A stretch of DNA of 54,681 nucleotides from Paenibacillus rhizosphaerae (lineage in GTDB: Bacteria; Bacillota; Bacilli; Paenibacillales; Paenibacillaceae), in NCBI RefSeq assembly GCF_014192015.1, contig NZ_JACHXJ010000013.1, forward strand, positions 1 through 54,681. The letters are read 5' to 3'. Each line of letters starts with the position of its first letter. The first letter of the stretch is position 1. Both the position numbers and the translations under genes were made by a program. The notes beneath the pieces were generated by a model that saw only the letters and a program-made list of their open reading frames with translations, searched no databases and was not told where the DNA came from. This document shows positions 1 through 7,739 of this stretch, one piece after another.

Positions 1-56
1 CCAGCGCCGATGGTACTTGGACCGAAGGGTCCTGGGAGAGTAGGACGTTGCCAAGC
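1..56 (+). rRNA. rrf: 5S ribosomal RNA, 3' end (partial)
   Basis: The first 56 bases are the 3' part of a 5S rRNA, including the loop around GGACCGAAGGGTCC and the typical 3' end GTTGCCAAGC. The 5' part and the rest of the rRNA operon lie outside the window. It is followed directly by a strong intrinsic terminator and then guaB, as after the first rRNA operon of B. subtilis. Confidence 0.93.
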
Positions 57-61
57 GAAGG

Positions 62-96
62 ACCACTGTTGATGTATATCAACGGTGGTTTTTTTT
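62..96 (+). terminator. rRNA operon terminator
   Basis: A 12-bp stem (62-73 with 78-89, one G-T pair) closes a GTAT loop and is followed by a run of T. It sits six bases after the 5S end and ends the upstream rRNA operon. Confidence 0.93.
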
Positions 97-319
97 GTTT
101 TATTCAGCCCCTTGGAATGGTGGATTGCTGGGGGTTTGATAGAATTCAGGTGAAAGCATCTTAAAGGTAGTTCCTCCCCCAGTTTCATGTATGAACCGAA
201 AGGATTTTGGACATCCCACCTATGGGGTGTCTGTTGCATAACTTGTCCGCTTCAAGTGGACATGTATTTCCCCCTGCAAGACAAGGGCGATTCCTCTCAT
301 TTTTACCAGACTGATTACC
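97..319. other. Intergenic stretch upstream of guaB, no gene seen
   Basis: No coding region is supported here. Two imperfect inverted repeats are visible: GACATCCC at 209-216 with GGGGTGTC at 223-230, and TGTCCGC around 245 with GTGGACA around 257. I cannot assign them to a known operator. Confidence 0.5.
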
Positions 320-349
320 TTGACAGCTTTGAGTGGGCTTTGCTAAGAT
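320..349 (+). promoter_or_regulatory. Sigma-A promoter of guaB
   Basis: TTGACA at 320-325, an 18-base spacer and TAAGAT at 344-349, preceded by TG (TGcTAAGAT, an extended -10). The predicted start near 356 leaves a leader of about 87 bases before the guaB start. Confidence 0.75.
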
Positions 350-442
350 GGCAATAATATATTTTCAGAAACGATTTTCAAGCCTTGCTGTATAAGGATT
401 TTAACAAATACAATACATGACAAATGAGGGGGAAATTACGAA

Positions 443-1900
443 GTGTGGGAACAAAAATTTGCTAAAGAAGGATTTACGTTTGACGATGTCTTGCTGGTAC
501 CCCGGAAGTCCGAAGTGCTGCCAAAGGAAGTCGATGTGTCCACGAGACTAAGCGATTCGGTTAAGCTGAACATTCCTTTGATCAGCGCAGGGATGGACAC
601 GGTAACGGAAGCTGCCCTGGCCATTGCGATTGCACGTGAAGGCGGCATCGGCATTATTCATAAAAATATGTCGGTTGAACAGCAAGCGGAGGAAGTGGAT
701 CGGGTTAAGCGTTCCGAGAGCGGCGTTATCACCAATCCTTTTTCACTGACAGCCGATCACCTCGTATCCGATGCCGAACAGGTCATGGCGAAATTTCGGA
801 TTTCGGGTGTTCCGATTGTGGACGAGCATAACAAACTGATCGGTATTCTTACAAACCGCGACCTTCGCTTCGTTCATGATTACAGCATTAAGATTTCTGA
901 AGTGATGACTCGCGAAAATCTGGTAACTGCCCCAGTAGGTACGACGCTCCAAGAAGCTGAAGTCATTCTGCAGCAGCACAAAATCGAAAAGCTGCCGCTG
1001 GTCGATGAGAACAACACATTAAAAGGTCTTATTACCATTAAAGATATTGAGAAAGCCATTCAGTTCCCGAATGCGGCAAAAGATGCACAAGGACGCCTTC
1101 TGGTGGGCGCGGCCATCGGCATTTCGAAGGATGGTTTGGATCGGGCGGAGGCTCTGGTGAAAGCCGGGGTTGACGTTATCGTCGTCGATTCCGCGCACGG
1201 CCATCATATCAATATTCTGGACGCAGTTCGCAAGCTTCGCAGCCTGTATCCGGATCTAACGATCATTGCAGGCAACGTGGCAACCGGCGAGGCGACACGC
1301 GACCTGATCGAGGCGGGTGCCTCGGTTGTCAAGGTCGGCATCGGGCCTGGATCGATTTGTACGACGCGTGTTATTGCCGGTATCGGCGTACCGCAGGTCA
1401 CAGCGATTTACGATTGTGCTTCGGTAGCCAAAGAATACGGAGTGCCGATCATCGCAGACGGCGGTATCAAATACTCCGGTGAAATTACAAAAGCACTTGC
1501 GGCCGGCGGCCATGCTGTTATGCTGGGAAGCCTGTTTGCGGGAACGGAAGAGAGCCCTGGAGAATCGGAAATTTACCAAGGCCGCCGCTACAAGGTATAC
1601 CGTGGCATGGGGTCCATGAGTGCTATGAAACAAGGCAGTAAAGACCGTTACTTCCAGGACGACGACAAGAAGCTCGTTCCGGAAGGAATTGAAGGCCGCG
1701 TAGCTTACAAAGGTCCTTTGTCCGACACGATTCATCAATTGATCGGCGGTCTTCGCTCGGGTATGGGCTATTGCGGAACGAAAAGCCTGCAGGAGCTGCG
1801 TGAAGATACGCAATTTATCCGCATCACGGGTGCGGGTCTTCGTGAAAGCCATCCGCACGATGTGCAGATCACGAAAGAAGCTCCAAACTACTCGTTGTAA
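443..1900 (+). CDS. guaB: IMP dehydrogenase
   Basis: Oxidises IMP to XMP with NAD+, the first committed step of GMP synthesis, in the cytosol. The protein is 485 residues, the usual bacterial length. It shows the TIM-barrel start (FTFDDVLLVP), a pair of CBS domains at about 95-205, and the catalytic loop GPGSICTTR with nucleophile Cys306. The glycine-rich phosphate-binding stretch ADGGIKYSGE follows. The start is GTG at 443, placed by the purine-rich site GAGGGGG about ten bases upstream. It has its own promoter and terminator, so it is probably monocistronic. Position between an rRNA operon and dacA is the B. subtilis arrangement. Confidence 0.98.
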   Translation: MWEQKFAKEGFTFDDVLLVPRKSEVLPKEVDVSTRLSDSVKLNIPLISAGMDTVTEAALAIAIAREGGIGIIHKNMSVEQQAEEVDRVKRSESGVITNPFSLTADHLVSDAEQVMAKFRISGVPIVDEHNKLIGILTNRDLRFVHDYSIKISEVMTRENLVTAPVGTTLQEAEVILQQHKIEKLPLVDENNTLKGLITIKDIEKAIQFPNAAKDAQGRLLVGAAIGISKDGLDRAEALVKAGVDVIVVDSAHGHHINILDAVRKLRSLYPDLTIIAGNVATGEATRDLIEAGASVVKVGIGPGSICTTRVIAGIGVPQVTAIYDCASVAKEYGVPIIADGGIKYSGEITKALAAGGHAVMLGSLFAGTEESPGESEIYQGRRYKVYRGMGSMSAMKQGSKDRYFQDDDKKLVPEGIEGRVAYKGPLSDTIHQLIGGLRSGMGYCGTKSLQELREDTQFIRITGAGLRESHPHDVQITKEAPNYSL

Positions 1901-1940
1901 TATTCGACACGGTTTGCACAAAACCAACATCTTCTTGTAC

Positions 1941-1975
1941 AGACAGGCCTAAATTAGGCCTGTCTGTCTTTTTTT
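1941..1975 (+). terminator. guaB terminator
   Basis: A perfect 12-bp stem (1941-1952 with 1954-1965) followed by TGTCTTTTTTT. It separates guaB from dacA. Confidence 0.93.
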
Positions 1976-2039
1976 GCGGTATACCCTGTGTTAGAATAGA
2001 CAAGTAAGATTTGAGGGCAAGAGGGGAGTTAACAATTCA

Positions 2040-3446
2040 TTGAGTAAGAAATGGAGCAAGTTGGGGAAACCATCTTCGCACAAACGCAAACGTCACTTTG
2101 TCAAAAAGAGCGTAGCTTCGGTTATGCTATTGAATATGTTAATGCTGTCCGCTCTGCCGGCTATGGCTTTAGCAGAGGGAACAACGGCAACAACGACTAC
2201 TACGAATACGGCGGCGACTACTACGGCAAGCAAGGTGCCAAGTGTATCGTCTCTGCAGCTTCAAGTGAGATCCGCCGTGTTGATCGAACCGACGACAGGG
2301 CAAGTGCTCTTGTCGGTAAACGCGGATGATCCACTGCCGCCAGCGAGTATGACCAAGATGATGACCGAGTATCTTATCGCGGATATGGTCAAAAAGGGAA
2401 AGTTTAAATGGGACGATGTCGTGACCGTTGGGGAAAATGCGGCCAAGACGATTGGCTCGCGTATTTTTCTTGCCCAAGGGGATCAACATACCGTTGAGGA
2501 ACTGTACATAGCGATGGCGGTGGGTTCGGCGAACGATGCTACCGTAGCGCTGGCTGAGTATGCAGCCGGGTCTGAACAGGAATTCGCCAAGCTAATGAAT
2601 GAAACGGCTAAGAAGTTCGGGATGAAGACAGCCCACTTTATCAACTCCACAGGGCTCGACCGTGCGGATATGCCTGAGAAGTATCGTCCTTCTGCAGAAG
2701 GGGAGACGGTCATGTCCGCGATGGACGCTGCCATCCTGGGCAAGCATATCGTCCAGGACCATCCGGATTTCTCCAAATATACGGCGATCCAATCCTATAA
2801 GTTCCGTGAGCGCGACAAAAATCCGATCATCAATTGGAACTGGATGCTTGAAGCGAATAAGGATATTCCGAACTTTAAGGCTTATGCCTACCCGGGTTTG
2901 GACGGCCTTAAGACGGGTCATACCAATAACGCCGGAAACTGCTTTACGGGAACGGCCGAACGCGATGGGATGCGGCTGATCAGCGTCGTCATGGGAACGG
3001 ACTCGGAAGCACAGCGCTTTACCGAGACCCGGAAGGTGCTTGATTACGGCTTCAACAACTTTGAGATCAAGCAGGCTGTGGCCGGTAAATCCAAGGTTGA
3101 AGGCCTGGACTCCGTTGAGGTCAAAAAAGGCGTCAAAACTTCGGTTGGGGTCGTCACGGATGCTCCGGTCTCCTTTATGGTACCTAAAGGCTCCGATGCC
3201 AAAGGTGTTACCTTCAAGACTCAGCTTGAACCGGCGGACAAGCTTGTGGCTCCGATCAAGCAGGGAACCAAGGTCGGTACCATCACTTATACCTATAAAG
3301 TAGATGGAATCGAAAAGCCTCAGACAAAAACCGTCAATCTGATCACATCGGACGAAGTGGAAAAGGGCAGCTGGCTGCGCCTGTTCTTCCGGGCCATCAA
3401 GGAAATGTTTGGTGATTTATTTGACGGAATCAAAAATCTTTTTTAA
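2040..3446 (+). CDS. dacA: D-alanyl-D-alanine carboxypeptidase (PBP5-type)
   Basis: Removes the terminal D-Ala from peptidoglycan pentapeptides at the outer membrane face. The 468-residue protein has a basic N-terminus and hydrophobic signal peptide ending near AMALA (44-45), then a Thr-rich linker. The three active-site motifs are SMTK at 103-106, SAN at 163-165 and KTG at 291-293. A PBP5 C-terminal beta domain follows, and the last 25 residues form the amphipathic membrane-anchoring helix (WLRLFFRAIKEMF). The start is TTG at 2040, eleven bases after GAGGGGAG. A possible extended -10 (TGtTAGAAT, 1989-1997) lies upstream but lacks a good -35. DacA is the main vegetative carboxypeptidase in Bacillus. 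Confidence 0.97.
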   Translation: MSKKWSKLGKPSSHKRKRHFVKKSVASVMLLNMLMLSALPAMALAEGTTATTTTTNTAATTTASKVPSVSSLQLQVRSAVLIEPTTGQVLLSVNADDPLPPASMTKMMTEYLIADMVKKGKFKWDDVVTVGENAAKTIGSRIFLAQGDQHTVEELYIAMAVGSANDATVALAEYAAGSEQEFAKLMNETAKKFGMKTAHFINSTGLDRADMPEKYRPSAEGETVMSAMDAAILGKHIVQDHPDFSKYTAIQSYKFRERDKNPIINWNWMLEANKDIPNFKAYAYPGLDGLKTGHTNNAGNCFTGTAERDGMRLISVVMGTDSEAQRFTETRKVLDYGFNNFEIKQAVAGKSKVEGLDSVEVKKGVKTSVGVVTDAPVSFMVPKGSDAKGVTFKTQLEPADKLVAPIKQGTKVGTITYTYKVDGIEKPQTKTVNLITSDEVEKGSWLRLFFRAIKEMFGDLFDGIKNLF

Positions 3447-3464
3447 GATCAATATAAGATTTTT
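3432..3464 (+). terminator. Weak AT-rich hairpin at dacA end
   Basis: AAAAATCTT at 3432-3440 is complementary to AAGATTTTT at 3456-3464. It overlaps the dacA stop codon and is AT-only, so read-through into pdxS is plausible. Confidence 0.35.
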
Positions 3465-3564
3465 GCTTTAGTCCACAAAAGCAGCTCTGTAGAGTATGCA
3501 ACCATCCTGCCATCCATAAGGCAAGGGCGGATTACATGATATATATTTCGGGAGGCGTAAACCA

Positions 3565-4446
3565 TTGGAAACGGGAACTTCGAGAGTTAAAAGAGGTATG
3601 GCTGAAATGCAAAAAGGCGGCGTCATCATGGACGTCATGAATGCCGAACAGGCAAAGATCGCTGAAGCTGCGGGCGCAACGGCCGTTATGGCATTGGAAC
3701 GCGTTCCTTCGGATATTCGTGCTGCCGGCGGTGTAGCGCGTATGGCTGACCCTACGATCGTAGAAGAGGTTATGAAAGTCGTATCGATTCCGGTAATGGC
3801 GAAAGCCCGTATCGGTCATTATGTGGAAGCGAAAGTGCTCGAATCCCTCGGCGTCGACTACCTCGATGAGAGCGAAGTTCTGACGCCTGCCGATGAAGTA
3901 TTTCATATCGACAAATGGGACTTCACCGTTCCGTTTGTTTGCGGCGCCAAAGACCTGGGAGAAGCGCTCCGCCGCATCGGCGAAGGCGCGTCGATGATCC
4001 GTACGAAAGGCGAGCCGGGAACAGGCAACATTGTCGAAGCCGTTCGTCATATGCGTCTGATCAACAGCCAAATCCGCAAAGTTCAAAGCATGTCGAAGGA
4101 CGAGCTGTATGCCGAAGCGAAGAACCTGGGCGTACCATACGACCTTCTGCTTGGTGTTCATGAGAGCGGCAAGCTGCCGGTCGTCAACTTTGCTGCGGGC
4201 GGCGTAGCTACTCCAGCCGATGCTGCATTGATGATGCATCTGGGAGCCGACGGAGTATTTGTGGGATCGGGTATTTTCAAATCCGATAGTCCGGAGAAGT
4301 TTGCCCGCGCAATCGTGGAAGCGACGACGCATTACCAAGACTACAAACTGATTGCCGAGGTATCCAAAAACCTGGGTGCGCCAATGAAAGGCATTGAGAT
4401 TTCGAAGCTGAGCCCGGCTGAGCGGATGTCGGACCGCGGCTGGTAA
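3565..4446 (+). CDS. pdxS: Pyridoxal 5'-phosphate synthase, lyase subunit
   Basis: Condenses ribose 5-phosphate, glyceraldehyde 3-phosphate and ammonia into pyridoxal phosphate (DXP-independent vitamin B6 pathway). The 293-residue (beta/alpha)8 protein keeps both active-site lysines, Lys80 in VMAKARIGH and Lys148 in IRTKGEPGTGN. It assembles as a dodecamer fed with ammonia by PdxT. The start is TTG at 3565, nine bases after GGAGG. pdxT follows after 19 bases, so the two are one operon. The order dacA-pdxS-pdxT-serS is that of B. subtilis. Confidence 0.98.
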   Translation: METGTSRVKRGMAEMQKGGVIMDVMNAEQAKIAEAAGATAVMALERVPSDIRAAGGVARMADPTIVEEVMKVVSIPVMAKARIGHYVEAKVLESLGVDYLDESEVLTPADEVFHIDKWDFTVPFVCGAKDLGEALRRIGEGASMIRTKGEPGTGNIVEAVRHMRLINSQIRKVQSMSKDELYAEAKNLGVPYDLLLGVHESGKLPVVNFAAGGVATPADAALMMHLGADGVFVGSGIFKSDSPEKFARAIVEATTHYQDYKLIAEVSKNLGAPMKGIEISKLSPAERMSDRGW

Positions 4447-4465
4447 GAGAGAGAAGGCTGGACAT

Positions 4466-5044
4466 ATGAAAATCGGGGTACTGGCGCTTCAGGGTGCCGT
4501 AGCAGAGCATATTCGCAGCATCGAGCTGGCCGGCGCCGAAGGCATCGCCATTAAAAAGGTAGAGGAACTGGAGCAAGTTCAGGGCCTGATTATCCCTGGC
4601 GGTGAAAGTACGACCATCGGCAAGCTGATGCGGAAATACGGGTTTATTGAAACAATTCAGCAATTTTCTGAAGCAGGCAAGCCGATTTTTGGCACCTGTG
4701 CCGGATTGATCGTGCTGGCAAAATCGATCGAAGGTCAGGAAGAGCCCCACTTAGGGCTGATGAATATCACCGTGGCGCGCAATGCCTTTGGCCGTCAACG
4801 GGAAAGCTTTGAAACAGATTTAGACGTCAAGGGGATTGAGGAACCGGTTCGTGCCGTCTTTATCCGTGCTCCTCTGATCCGCAGTGTGGGCGATGGAGTG
4901 GACGTACTGTCCTCCTATAATGACGAGATTGTGACCGCGCGTGAAGGTCATTTGCTCGCTTCTTCGTTCCACCCCGAACTGACGGATGATTACCGGCTCC
5001 ATCAGTATTTTGTGGATATGGTAAAAGCCAGTCAAGCGTCTTAA
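4466..5044 (+). CDS. pdxT: Pyridoxal 5'-phosphate synthase, glutaminase subunit
   Basis: Hydrolyses glutamine and channels ammonia to PdxS. The 192-residue class I glutamine amidotransferase shows the substrate loop PGGESTT (45-50), the nucleophile Cys78 in FGTCAGL, and the His169/Glu171 pair in HPE. Length and motifs are typical. The start ATG at 4466 follows GAGAGAAGG. It is co-transcribed with pdxS and probably reads toward serS, because no strong terminator is visible after it. Confidence 0.98.
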   Translation: MKIGVLALQGAVAEHIRSIELAGAEGIAIKKVEELEQVQGLIIPGGESTTIGKLMRKYGFIETIQQFSEAGKPIFGTCAGLIVLAKSIEGQEEPHLGLMNITVARNAFGRQRESFETDLDVKGIEEPVRAVFIRAPLIRSVGDGVDVLSSYNDEIVTAREGHLLASSFHPELTDDYRLHQYFVDMVKASQAS

Positions 5045-5269
5045 ATCAGCAGGATACACGATGGTAACACGATGACACCTTGACTCTTTTGATGATATCT
5101 AAAGGCTGCCTCCTGGGTAAGCTTTAGGTAAAAGGTATTCCTCGGATAGCGGCATCAGCGGCGGTCTGAGGAGTCCTTTCAAGGGGTCAGGGTTGTTTTT
5201 TGATTCAAGCAGGTCTCATCATGGAAGTACGTCGCATAAGACGTTTTTCTTTTTAGGAGGAATTGTCCA
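5045..5269 (+). promoter_or_regulatory. Long leader upstream of serS, possible structured RNA
   Basis: The 225 bases between pdxT and serS contain no gene. Visible features are CCTCGGA near 5140 pairing with TCTGAGG near 5165, a T6 run after GGGTTG near 5195, and a short ACGTC/GACGT hairpin (5229-5244) followed by a T-rich tract. Many Firmicute serS genes carry a T-box, but I cannot find the conserved T-box sequence AGGGTGGNACCGCG here. Confidence 0.35.
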
Positions 5270-6559
5270 ATGTTGGATGTGAAAATATTACGCGGTGATT
5301 TCGCGAGAGTGGAGCAGGCACTCAAAAACCGGAACAAGTCGCTGGATTTGATCGCCGGATTTCCTGAGCTGGATACCCGCCGCCGGGAGCTGCTGCAGGA
5401 GAGCGAGGCGCTGAAAAACCGCCGCAACACCGTTTCCGGTGAAGTGGCCAAGCGCAAAAAGAACGGGGAGAACGCTGACGAGCTCATTTTGGAGATGCGT
5501 CAGGTTTCGGATCAGATCAAGGCGATGGACGAGGAAGTGCGCGAGCTGGAAGCGTCCATTTCGGAGCTGACGATGGCCATTCCGAATATTCCCCACGAAT
5601 CGGTACCGGTCGGCCAATCCGAAGAAGACAATGTGGAGCTGCGCCGGTGGTCGGAGCCGAAGACGTTTGATTTTTCGCCGAAAGCCCATTGGGATCTGGC
5701 TCAGGACCTGGGCATTCTTGATTTTGAAGCGGCAGCTAAGGTTACCGGTTCGCGTTTCACGTTCTACAAGGGGCTCGGTGCTCGTCTGGAGCGTGCGCTG
5801 ATCAACTTTATGATGGACCTGCACAGCAGCGAGCACGGCTACGAGGAAATGCTGCCGCCTTATATCGTCAATGGGGACAGCCTGCGTGGAACCGGACAGC
5901 TTCCGAAATTTGAAGAGGATCTGTTCAAAATCCGTGACACGGACTACTATTTGATCCCGACCGCTGAAGTGCCGGTCACCAACTATTACCGTGATGAAAT
6001 TTTGTCGGTGGAGGATCTGCCGAAGCACTTCGTGGCTTACAGTTCCTGCTTCCGTTCGGAGGCCGGTTCGGCCGGACGTGATACACGAGGCTTGATCCGT
6101 CAGCATCAATTCAATAAAGTGGAGCTGGTGAAGCTTGTGCATCCGGACTCCTCTTACGAAGAGCTTGAGAAAATGACGGCTAATGCGGAGCGCGTTCTGC
6201 AGCTGCTGCAGCTGCCGTATCGCGTGATGGCGCTCAGCACGGGAGATATGGGCTTTTCGGCAGCAAAAACGTATGACCTGGAAGTTTGGCTGCCCGAGAG
6301 CGGAGCTTACCGGGAGATCTCCTCTTGCTCGAATACGGAGGACTTCCAGGCACGGCGTGCCAACATCCGTTTCCGTCCTGAGCCAAAGGCCAAACCTGAG
6401 TTTGTGCATACGTTGAATGGATCGGCTCTCGCCGTAGGACGGACCGTGGCGGCCATTCTGGAGAATTATCAGCAGGCGGACGGCAGCGTGGTCGTTCCGG
6501 ATGTGCTGCAGCCTTACATGGGCAATGTTAAAGTTATTGTCCCTAAAAACCAGGGTTGA
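5270..6559 (+). CDS. serS: Serine--tRNA ligase
   Basis: Charges tRNA-Ser with serine. The 429-residue class II synthetase has an N-terminal coiled-coil arm (about 1-105, rich in E/K/R) that grips the long variable arm of tRNA-Ser. The catalytic core carries motif 2 (FRSEAGSAGRDTRGLIR) and motif 3 (GSALAVGRTVAAILEN). The start ATG at 5270 lies ten bases after TAGGAGG. A tRNA-Ser gene follows 67 bases downstream, so enzyme and substrate are neighbours, as in B. subtilis. Confidence 0.98.
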   Translation: MLDVKILRGDFARVEQALKNRNKSLDLIAGFPELDTRRRELLQESEALKNRRNTVSGEVAKRKKNGENADELILEMRQVSDQIKAMDEEVRELEASISELTMAIPNIPHESVPVGQSEEDNVELRRWSEPKTFDFSPKAHWDLAQDLGILDFEAAAKVTGSRFTFYKGLGARLERALINFMMDLHSSEHGYEEMLPPYIVNGDSLRGTGQLPKFEEDLFKIRDTDYYLIPTAEVPVTNYYRDEILSVEDLPKHFVAYSSCFRSEAGSAGRDTRGLIRQHQFNKVELVKLVHPDSSYEELEKMTANAERVLQLLQLPYRVMALSTGDMGFSAAKTYDLEVWLPESGAYREISSCSNTEDFQARRANIRFRPEPKAKPEFVHTLNGSALAVGRTVAAILENYQQADGSVVVPDVLQPYMGNVKVIVPKNQG

Positions 6560-6584
6560 TATTAGCATTAAACTGTGGTAATAT
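6556..6584 (+). promoter_or_regulatory. Promoter of tRNA-Ser
   Basis: TTGATA at 6556-6561, a 17-base spacer and TAATAT at 6579-6584, with TGg before the -10. The -35 overlaps the serS stop codon. The predicted start is near 6591, about 36 bases before the tRNA. Confidence 0.7.
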
Positions 6585-6626
6585 ATTTTTGTTACGCGCT
6601 GCGTGACACTGATGTATTTTCCACGT

Positions 6627-6715
6627 GGAGGGGTACCGAAGCGGTCATAACGGGGCGGTCTTGAAAACCGTTAGGGCGCAAGTCCACATGGGTTCGAATC
6701 CCATCCCCTCCGCCA
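6627..6715 (+). tRNA. tRNA-Ser (anticodon UGA)
   Basis: The acceptor arm GGAGGGG (6627-6633) pairs with CCCCTCC (6705-6711), followed by G and an encoded CCA (6713-6715). The anticodon loop CTTGAAA has TGA at 6662-6664 between stems GCGGT and ACCGT. The T loop GGTTCGAATCC and a long variable arm typical of serine tRNAs are present. Total length is 89 bases. Confidence 0.97.
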
Positions 6716-6732
6716 TTTAAAAAACAAATGTC

Positions 6733-6770
6733 AAAGCCGATTCTGCTTATGCAGGAACGGCTTTTTTTGT
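6733..6770 (+). terminator. Terminator after tRNA-Ser
   Basis: AAAGCCG (6733-6739) pairs with CGGCTTT (6758-6764), with an inner CTGC/GCAG stem, and is followed by a T run. Confidence 0.88.
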
Positions 6771-6789
6771 TTTTGCCAGACCCCGTCAT

Positions 6790-6820
6790 CGCATAAAAAG
6801 AGCGTATCCTCCGCACATTA
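6790..6820 (+). promoter_or_regulatory. Possible sigma-G/F promoter of the small spore cluster
   Basis: CGCATA (6790-6795), an 18-base spacer and CACATTA (6814-6820) resemble the forespore promoter pattern TGMATA-N17/18-CATAMTA. This suits the SspP-like gene at the end of the cluster. The match is partial. Confidence 0.4.
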
Positions 6821-6845
6821 ACAAAGGCAGGGGAGGTGTTCAATC

Positions 6846-7190
6846 ATGAACCGAGATTTTGAATTGAACCAAAACAAATTGGTCCAAGCTTGGCAATCCC
6901 AGCTTCCTCAAACGCTTGACTCATCCGACCATGCTCAGGTGTTTGCCGACGAGGCAAATCCCCAGGGGCTGCGGATCCATATCGATACCGCGGGGCGGTC
7001 GAATTATTCATTTGACTTCCAGTGCTCCTATGTGGATACACGGGAGGTTAAAGTGGATCTGGTGGATGTAGAACGCGAAGGACGCACGGTAGACGAACGC
7101 ACGGACGTCATTCAGAATATGGCGCAGGATTACACCCGCCAAATTCACGAGTGCGCCCAAGCCCTTCACGATTTGACGCATCACTCTTAA
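6846..7190 (+). CDS. Conserved hypothetical protein, 114 aa
   Basis: I do not recognise the family. The protein is soluble, acidic in the middle, has no signal peptide or membrane segment, and is rich in Asp, Gln and His. ATG at 6846 follows GGGGAGGTG at a good distance. It is the first of three closely spaced short genes; the last encodes a SspP-like spore protein, and a forespore-type promoter is possible upstream. A spore or forespore role is therefore an inference from context only. Confidence 0.8.
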   Translation: MNRDFELNQNKLVQAWQSQLPQTLDSSDHAQVFADEANPQGLRIHIDTAGRSNYSFDFQCSYVDTREVKVDLVDVEREGRTVDERTDVIQNMAQDYTRQIHECAQALHDLTHHS

Positions 7191-7208
7191 GAAAAGAGGG
7201 AGACGACG

Positions 7209-7385
7209 ATGACCAAAGCCAAACCGGGTGTCGACAAAAATCTCAGCAATGTCGTCGAGGATTTGGATCAAACGGCAGTGAACAGCCATCAGGCAAATCA
7301 GTTGCAGCAGAAGCGAAACGACCGCAGGCACTGGGATGAAATCAATCATCAGCACACGGTCGACCTGGAGCATCCGCATTCTTAA
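7209..7385 (+). CDS. Small hydrophilic protein, 58 aa
   Basis: This short frame starts at ATG 7209 after GAGGGAGACG and ends at TAA 7383. The product is very hydrophilic, rich in Asn, Gln, Asp and His, and starts MTKAKPGVDKNL. It has no hydrophobic segment. The composition resembles small acid-soluble spore proteins of the minor classes, but I cannot assign a family. It lies 18 bases after the 114-residue gene and 30 bases before the SspP-like gene, so it is probably in the same operon. Confidence 0.65.
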   Translation: MTKAKPGVDKNLSNVVEDLDQTAVNSHQANQLQQKRNDRRHWDEINHQHTVDLEHPHS

Positions 7386-7415
7386 CCATCCTAATGTATA
7401 CAGGGGGAATCGCCG

Positions 7416-7571
7416 ATGAGTAAACCAAACGCTGTTCCGGTACCTGAAGCGCAAGAGCAACAGCCGCGTAACCGGGACCGGGAGCGGTCCGGCAAGCAGG
7501 AGCCGTTGTCGGGATCGAAGAAGGTTAAAAACCGGAATCATGTTAGTCATTTGAATAGAGAAGGGTCGTAA
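7416..7571 (+). CDS. Small acid-soluble spore protein, SspP-like
   Basis: The 51-residue frame starts at ATG 7416 after CAGGGGGAAT and ends at TAA 7569. Its middle reads EPLSGSKKVKNRNH, the signature of the SspP (CotL) family of minor small acid-soluble spore proteins, which are made in the forespore under sigma-G in B. subtilis. The N-terminus is rich in Glu, Gln and Arg. It ends the three-gene cluster and is followed at once by a terminator. The family call rests on that one motif and on size. Confidence 0.78.
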   Translation: MSKPNAVPVPEAQEQQPRNRDRERSGKQEPLSGSKKVKNRNHVSHLNREGS

Positions 7572-7582
7572 GGCTCGTCAAA

Positions 7583-7618
7583 AGAGGCATCCGGCAAAAA
7601 GCCAGGATGTCTTTTTTT
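7583..7618 (+). terminator. Terminator of the small spore cluster
   Basis: AGAGGCATCC (7583-7592) pairs with GGATGTCT (7605-7612) around an inner GGC-AAAAA-GCC hairpin, followed by T7. Confidence 0.88.
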
Positions 7619-7739
7619 GCGTTAAAAATGAAAATTCACCAAATGATTTCCAAAAAAGGGTTCCGGTACGGGAAGATATCGTTTATGATTACAAGGGGTA
7701 TTTTTTGCTTTTTAGAGATGAGAGGAGAGAGAGATTGTG

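Noticed and set aside
5045..5269. T-box riboswitch for serS
   Set aside because: Expected from Bacillus, but the conserved T-box sequence and specifier-loop pattern could not be found by eye; kept only as an unexplained leader.
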